From: an uncultured Alphaproteobacteria bacterium
GTDB taxonomy: Bacteria; Pseudomonadota; Alphaproteobacteria; Micavibrionales; Micavibrionaceae
Assembly: GCA_937128575.1 (NCBI GenBank)
Contig: CAKZMN010000023.1
Coordinates: forward strand, 1 to 5,655
DNA length: 5,655 nt
Direction of reading: 5' to 3'
The notes under the pieces are model-generated. The model searched no databases. It had not been told where the DNA came from and was given only the letters and a program-made list of their open reading frames with translations. Shown piece after piece: positions 5,630-5,655 of this stretch (its first letter is position 1; each line of letters starts with the position of its first letter). The position numbers were made by a program, and so were the translations under genes.

Positions 5630-5655
5630 GGGCAGAGGATAACAAAGACGGGGCC

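Overview
The window reads as two unrelated pieces of DNA joined near base 575. Bases about 590-5655 look like an ordinary chromosomal stretch of an alphaproteobacterium with roughly 50% G+C. That assignment is inferred from the exonuclease III and Kbl/Tdh sequence types and from a conserved lipoprotein type that I associate with Alphaproteobacteria; it is not proven. Bases 1 to about 575 are richer in G+C (about 62% over the first 240 bases by hand count). They carry the end of an unknown proline-rich protein and the first part of a secreted-protein gene of a type I associate with Gammaproteobacteria and other environmental bacteria. The secreted-protein gene and the tdh gene, read from opposite strands, both lose family resemblance at the same point. 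This indicates a rearrangement or, just as likely, a chimeric assembly.

Layout. 2-379 (+): 3' part of an unknown gene. 388 to about 585 (+): signal peptide and start of a secreted protein, then the junction. About 575-813 (-): first quarter of tdh, L-threonine 3-dehydrogenase. 872-2080 (-): complete kbl, 2-amino-3-ketobutyrate CoA ligase. Kbl and Tdh together convert threonine to glycine and acetyl-CoA. 2251-2325 (+): tRNA-Thr(GGT), divergent from kbl. 2449-2485: terminator-like hairpin. 2517-3173 (+): DUF2306-type membrane protein with a GTG start and a strong Shine-Dalgarno sequence. 3211-3238: near-perfect bidirectional terminator between convergent units. 5629 to 3251 (-): a three-gene unit of exonuclease III (xthA), a small lipoprotein overlapping it by 4 bases, and an alpha/beta-hydrolase lipoprotein.

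The right part is mostly housekeeping: threonine catabolism, a tRNA, base-excision repair and two envelope lipoproteins. I see no phage, transposon, CRISPR or defence module. The points most worth a second look are the junction near 575, a possible Cys-His-Asp catalytic triad in the small lipoprotein, and the hairpin in front of the DUF2306 gene with a competing alternative fold.
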